Of a stretch of DNA of 64,000 nt, positions 61,101 through 64,000 are shown one piece after another; position 1 is the first letter of the stretch; every line of letters starts with the position of its first letter. The translations under genes and the position numbers were made by a program. The notes under the pieces are model-generated. The model was not told the DNA's origin and did not search any database. It was given only the letters and a program-made list of their open reading frames with translations. Where the stretch lies: assembly GCA_000149265.1 (NCBI GenBank), contig CH003106.1, positions 1,194,865 through 1,258,864 on the forward strand, in the 5' to 3' direction. The DNA is from Ciona savignyi (lineage: Eukaryota; Chordata; Ascidiacea; Phlebobranchia; Cionidae).

Positions 61101-63435
61101 TACATTTGGGGCCTGAAATTGCCTCGAGACTTCTGTTCACCCCATCGGTTGCGAAATCTCTGAAACACGAATACTCATCGCTTGAATGTTGCATTGAGAT
61201 AGTGGATGACGTTAAAGATGCTGTAGCTCACATAAGGAAATATGGTAGTTCGCACACTGATGCCATTGTTACCAACAACGACGAAACAGCTGAATATTTT
61301 CTTGATAACGTGGATAGTGCATGCGTGTTCCACAATTTGAGCACTAGGTTCGCAGACGGACAGCGGATGGGCCTTGGAGCTGAGGTTGGGGTAAGCACCA
61401 CCCGTATTCACGCTCGCGGACCAGTGGGCGCTGAAGGCTTGCTCACTTACAAGTGGATAGTTCGTGGAAACGGACATGCAGTGCGGGATTTCGCGCACGA
61501 TGGCACAAGAACATTTGATCATAAAGACATTCCAGTCTAAATGTGCATTTATATCGTCATAATTCCTATTTGCTGCTTTTGTAATGCCACATTTTCCATA
61601 TGCTGCAATCATTTCCATTTTCCATTTTATTAGCTTGAGTTTTTAATCTTGTTAATTTGATTTCGTACGCAATGATTTTTAATTATTTTTATCACTTAGA
61701 AACACAATTTTACCCAATATTTTTTCTTGTGTTCCTACACCTTATCTTTGCATATAGTTTTTCTTTGTGCGTTATTGTTACGGAAAAGGTATAAACTTTA
61801 TAAAAGATTTTATCACCCCCCATTGTCAATTTTTTTTAAGTATGTATATTATTTTGTTAATATATTCTCTTAAGGGTATGTTGAAAGAATTGATTTTGGA
61901 AAAAAATTAAGCCAATTCTTTTACCGAACAAGACCTTGTTGTCTTTAAAATACATTTAGTGTTATTTAAATACACAAAGAATGATGCATTTAAAAAAAGT
62001 GTTTTTCTAAAATCAGAGAAAAGTACCGGTACTGGTAGCATCCTGGTTAAAATATTCAAAATACATAGAATACACAAACTTTTTTCACTGTTATTTTTAT
62101 TGTGCATTTACCAGCATTTTAGCTTGAAAAGTAACAACTGACTATTGAATAGCACCTTTAGTTTGCTTTTATTCATTTGATTAAACAACCAAAATAAGAA
62201 AGGAAATATACTATGTTTTTGCAATTAGTCCTACGGTGCTTTTTTGCATTGATTTGTAGTGTGTATTACCTCGTGAGCTTGCTGCTTTTGGTTTTCGGAA
62301 AATACAACTCTTATCATGCCAATCTTGTGTGTCAGTTTCTACGCTGGAAGTGGATAAAATTAGAAAAATTAGAAAAATGTTATTATCTACTAATGTAGAT
62401 GTAGTGTTTATAAGCCACCATTAAAAATACATAACACTACTGGCGCTGGATATTTTATTGTGTCAATGGCTTACCACTTAACATCCGACATGTAAATATT
62501 TGTGCTCCTTAGGGGGTGAAACAGAAGTAAAGGGTGTTTGGTGCAATAACATACAAAACAATGCAAACAGAACATGTGTTCTTCCTCAAGATCATGTGTG
62601 TGACAGTATCCAACATTGCAAAGATAGTGTAGATGAAAGAGCTTCTTTATGCGGAAGTAATAGCAGGTAACAGTAGTAACAAGATCTACTTTGTTAACAA
62701 TATTTTTCTGATGATATTTGATTTAAAAAAAATATTCATTCAATTTTAGGTAAAATATATAGGATATTCATGTTATTCCCTAAGAATGAAAAACCAAGGT
62801 AGTTAGGCAATCGTCAGATCACCTCACACCCACCTTCGGGTTACTGGACCTATTACGGTGTGTTGTGTATGAATCACATGTTCCTTAAATTTAGTAGAAC
62901 CCATTAATCTGCTGGGTTCAGGTAATATTCATTTAGTGCCTTGCCCAAGGACACAACCGACTAGCTTGGGACAAGTGTCGAACCTGCAACCCTTCGGCTG
63001 AAATGTAATAAACCCCCAGACTAGTCGATTGGACAAAAATAAAGTTATGCTTGCTTAGATTGTGGATGAAATTCAGCCTCATGCATAGGTCGGTTGAGTT
63101 CTTGGGCTAGGAACGAATGAAGTGGATCCTTAACCGAGTAGTGTCCATTTTTTGAATTGTACTAAAACCTCAATGACCATCCCGAAAAGTGTATGATATG
63201 TCTTAAAAATAATCAGCTTGACCAATTGACCCCATAGTCTTACATGACAAAAAAAACACAATTAACATCCTATACTCAGGTATATAAAGCACTGTGACCA
63301 GTTTCATAGATGCATAAACAATAAAGTATTGGAGTGCATTGGTTGCGAATCATTTCTTGAATCTTGCAAACCACATTCCACTTGCATCTATACTGGAGAA
63401 GACTACAACAATCTTTGCTCTAGAAACATTTTTAG
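55142..63435 (+). CDS. Secreted or membrane protein with LDL-receptor class A repeats, 5' part (4 exons, continues into gap)
   Basis: Exons 55142-55232, 58184-58330, 62513-62666 and 63310-63435 with phases 1, 1, 2 and 2 all matching. Exon 1 encodes a signal peptide ([17 protein letters not shown], residues 1 to about 26). Exon 2 encodes a canonical LDLa module: spaced Cys residues, '[21 protein letters not shown]'-like calcium-binding end (58270-58310). Exon 3 encodes a second, divergent LDLa-like module with '[13 protein letters not shown]' and 'CKDSVDE', which keeps the Asp/Glu cage only partly. Exon 4 is Cys-rich (seven Cys in about 42 residues) and is not assigned. LDLa modules bind ligands or calcium outside the cell; the full architecture and any membrane segment are not visible. 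Intron 2 (58331-62512) contains the complete P5CS gene on the same strand. Whether the exons form one transcript is inferred from phase and domain continuity. Confidence 0.72.
55505..55783 (-). repeat. tRNA-derived SINE, near full length (minus), in the LDLa gene intron 1
   Basis: gatattcatgtttattctcg, ggcccatcgacgggttaccg and gagctattgcagtgtgttg, then gtagaacccatta and the head ccaccaagttaatcggtcgg. The core has diverged (ttcctatggatacaacc). Confidence 0.85.
57000..57186. mobile_element. Short hAT-type MITE
   Basis: Ends caggcatgggcaacatacg and gcgaagttgcccatccctg are imperfect inverse copies, next to a ccgcgggccgggtccggccc run typical of some hAT termini. Flanks ttttggac and atctgggc agree at only 5 of 8 positions. 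Confidence 0.65.
57917..58183. repeat. Diverged tandem duplication, period 135 bp, next to an LDLa exon
   Basis: aatgacgtgttttaacga occurs at 57917 and 58052, followed in both units by cgttttg, gttcctgt, and later gcaaaaatgaa and actaaac. The second unit runs up to the acceptor of exon 58184-58330. Confidence 0.75.
59070..59090 (+). promoter_or_regulatory. Candidate splice or trans-splice acceptor upstream of P5CS
   Basis: catgattagattacag ends in AG at 59089, 72 bases before the chosen ATG, following a (ta)n run. The pyrimidine tract is weak. In an ascidian this could receive the spliced leader; not proven. Confidence 0.3.
59162..61540 (+). CDS. ALDH18A1: Delta-1-pyrroline-5-carboxylate synthase (P5CS), intronless, nested in an intron
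   Basis: A single open frame of 792 residues, against about 795 in human (from memory). The first ATG in frame (59162) gives a basic, mitochondrial-type leader ([20 protein letters not shown]). The open frame extends 19 codons upstream but without an ATG. Glutamate 5-kinase domain, about 73-345: '[11 protein letters not shown]', '[13 protein letters not shown]', '[13 protein letters not shown]', 'PIINTNDAV', '[11 protein letters not shown]' and '[13 protein letters not shown]'. Gamma-glutamyl phosphate reductase domain, about 350-790: '[20 protein letters not shown]', 'LLKGGKE', '[17 protein letters not shown]', the catalytic Cys615 in '[15 protein letters not shown]', '[12 protein letters not shown]' and '[18 protein letters not shown]'. 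It converts glutamate to P5C for proline, ornithine and arginine synthesis in mitochondria. All key motifs are intact. The lack of introns among multi-exon neighbours suggests origin as a retrocopy. Confidence 0.97.
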   Translation: MWMLPAGSCVRLARQNVFKFRHKGAIACLHYNSKNEGAADSSLVSAPKQTLQRQNLIQKTALNSRDELKNAERVVVKLGSAVLTRSDQGGIALGRLASIVEQVSELHAEGREVMIVSSGAVAFGRQRLRKELLMSQSVRETIRGKHSNVVNGFRERKVDSRSCAAAGQSGLMSLYESMFSQYNITTAQVLVSKRDLDREHRFHLQSTLDNLLALSIVPIINTNDAVIPLPDPDVDVDGAISITDNDSLAARLAVQTNTDLLILMSDVNGLYTAPPGNENSKLIPIYSTSQRLSDIEFGKKSSVGLGGMDSKVQAAVWSLEHGTSVVICNGCNSKGPMISDIVGGRNVGTFFTNEPLNVENATNQAEKARVDGNKLQQLKVSDRVGILYRMAELLEEREEEIMAANHVDVANAKKSKNLSGPLMDRLVLSPSRLRDLADGVRQVADKSASMVGQVLMRRQLSEGLIAEKVTVPIGVLMVIFESRPDCLPQIASLAIATGNGILLKGGKESINTNQCLHKIVKDSLSIYNCQDASQIIDTRDKVSDLIQDAQGSIDLIIPRGSSDMVRGIQQMAAGTSVPVLGHSEGICHVYVDEDASVDMACRVILDSKCNYPAACNAVETLLIHKDLLHTSVFKQINDVLQAEGVKIHLGPEIASRLLFTPSVAKSLKHEYSSLECCIEIVDDVKDAVAHIRKYGSSHTDAIVTNNDETAEYFLDNVDSACVFHNLSTRFADGQRMGLGAEVGVSTTRIHARGPVGAEGLLTYKWIVRGNGHAVRDFAHDGTRTFDHKDIPV
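61541..62512. other. P5CS 3' flank and remainder of the LDLa intron; nothing else seen
   Basis: AT-rich with short open stretches only. No clear poly(A) tract follows the P5CS stop, so no direct trace of retroposition remains at the 3' end. Confidence 0.45.
62760..63034 (-). repeat. tRNA-derived SINE, near full length (minus), in the LDLa gene intron 3
   Basis: aggatattcatgttattccc, ttcgggttactggaccta and gtgtgttgtgtatgaatcac, then tgccttgcccaaggacacaa and the head ccagactagtcgattggac. Confidence 0.88.
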
Positions 63436-63506
63436 GTAGGTTCTCTTTTGTTATGTTAATTTAAATTTAAATACACCTAAATATCCACAAATCTGGCTCA
63501 GCAACT

Positions 63507-63693
63507 GTCGCCGCTTGGCTCAGTGGTATCCCAGCTGACAGTTGAAATGTTGTCGGATTGAAACCAGTCTCTAACTAGTTTTGTTTTTTGTGTCCTTCAA
63601 CAAAGTACTCAACCCATTTCTTGAATAGTTTTTCTCAGTAGAAAATGGGTTGATTGAAAATTAAAAGCAATGTCTCCATTGTATATAGCACAC
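63507..63693 (+). repeat. Second, distinct tRNA-headed SINE, cut by the gap
   Basis: tcgccgcttggctcagtggt is a good A-box-like head. It is followed by gtcggattgaaaccag at B-box distance, then gtgtccttcaacaaagtac, a diverged form of the same core, and a different tail. It differs from the common family in the head and tail. Confidence 0.6.
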
Positions 63694-64000
63694 NNNNNNN
63701 NNNNNNNNNNNNNNNNNNNNNNNNNNNNNNNNNNNNNNNNNNNNNNNNNNNNNNNNNNNNNNNNNNNNNNNNNNNNNNNNNNNNNNNNNNNNNNNNNNNN
63801 NNNNNNNNNNNNNNNNNNNNNNNNNNNNNNNNNNNNNNNNNNNNNNNNNNNNNNNNNNNNNNNNNNNNNNNNNNNNNNNNNNNNNNNNNNNNNNNNNNNN
63901 NNNNNNNNNNNNNNNNNNNNNNNNNNNNNNNNNNNNNNNNNNNNNNNNNNNNNNNNNNNNNNNNNNNNNNNNNNNNNNNNNNNNNNNNNNNNNNNNNNNN
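63694..64000. other. Assembly gap (N run) to window end
   Basis: 307 unknown bases. The LDLa protein gene continues beyond this point. Confidence 0.99.

Noticed and set aside
62213..62398. 61-codon frame with a hydrophobic stretch after P5CS
   Set aside because: Low-complexity Leu/Phe content expected from T-rich DNA; lies in the LDLa intron with no support.

Overview
This is a eukaryotic, AT-rich, intron-rich window with vertebrate-like protein-coding genes, small exons and short to medium introns. The protein content (KNL1, PATL1, DENND11, a vertebrate-type globin, FAM210B, P5CS) indicates a chordate. The compact layout, the AG acceptor-like sites just upstream of several start codons, and the dense tRNA-derived SINEs and hAT elements fit an ascidian tunicate such as Ciona. 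Species identity is inference.

Layout from left to right. Positions 1-10718 (+) hold the 3' part of a kinetochore scaffold gene (KNL1), 13 exons, with nested hAT elements in its introns, a GC-AG intron, a triplicated intron/exon junction and one apparent single-base frame disruption. Positions 12893-25695 (-) hold a complete 21-exon PATL1 gene (mRNA decapping activator), convergent with KNL1; every splice phase closes and the product is 865 residues. Positions 28033-36216 (+) hold a complete nine-exon DENND11/LCHN gene, 431 residues, divergent from PATL1. Positions 37668-39429 (+) hold a four-exon globin of 153 residues. Positions 41600-45203 (+) hold a FAM210B-like inner mitochondrial membrane protein gene whose large first intron contains a decayed transposon-type ORF on the opposite strand. 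Positions 45204-55141 are about 10 kb with no gene I can support, only SINEs and a few weak exon candidates. From 55142 to the right gap (+) runs a secreted or membrane LDL-receptor class A protein gene, incomplete at the 3' end. Its second large intron contains, on the same strand, a complete intronless P5CS (ALDH18A1) gene at 59162-61540.

The genes are unrelated in function and do not form a pathway. At least fifteen copies or fragments of one tRNA-headed SINE family lie in both orientations, mostly in introns and spacers. Six hAT-type elements have recognisable termini and 8-bp target duplications, some imperfect, and there is one pogo-like element. Three assembly gaps (13149-13320, 27529-27856, 63694-64000) limit what can be said. 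I found no prokaryote-type defence system or operon and no convincing wholly new system. The most unusual points are the same-strand nested intronless P5CS gene, the nested hAT insertion with its empty site preserved in a second copy, and the triplicated splice junction in KNL1.
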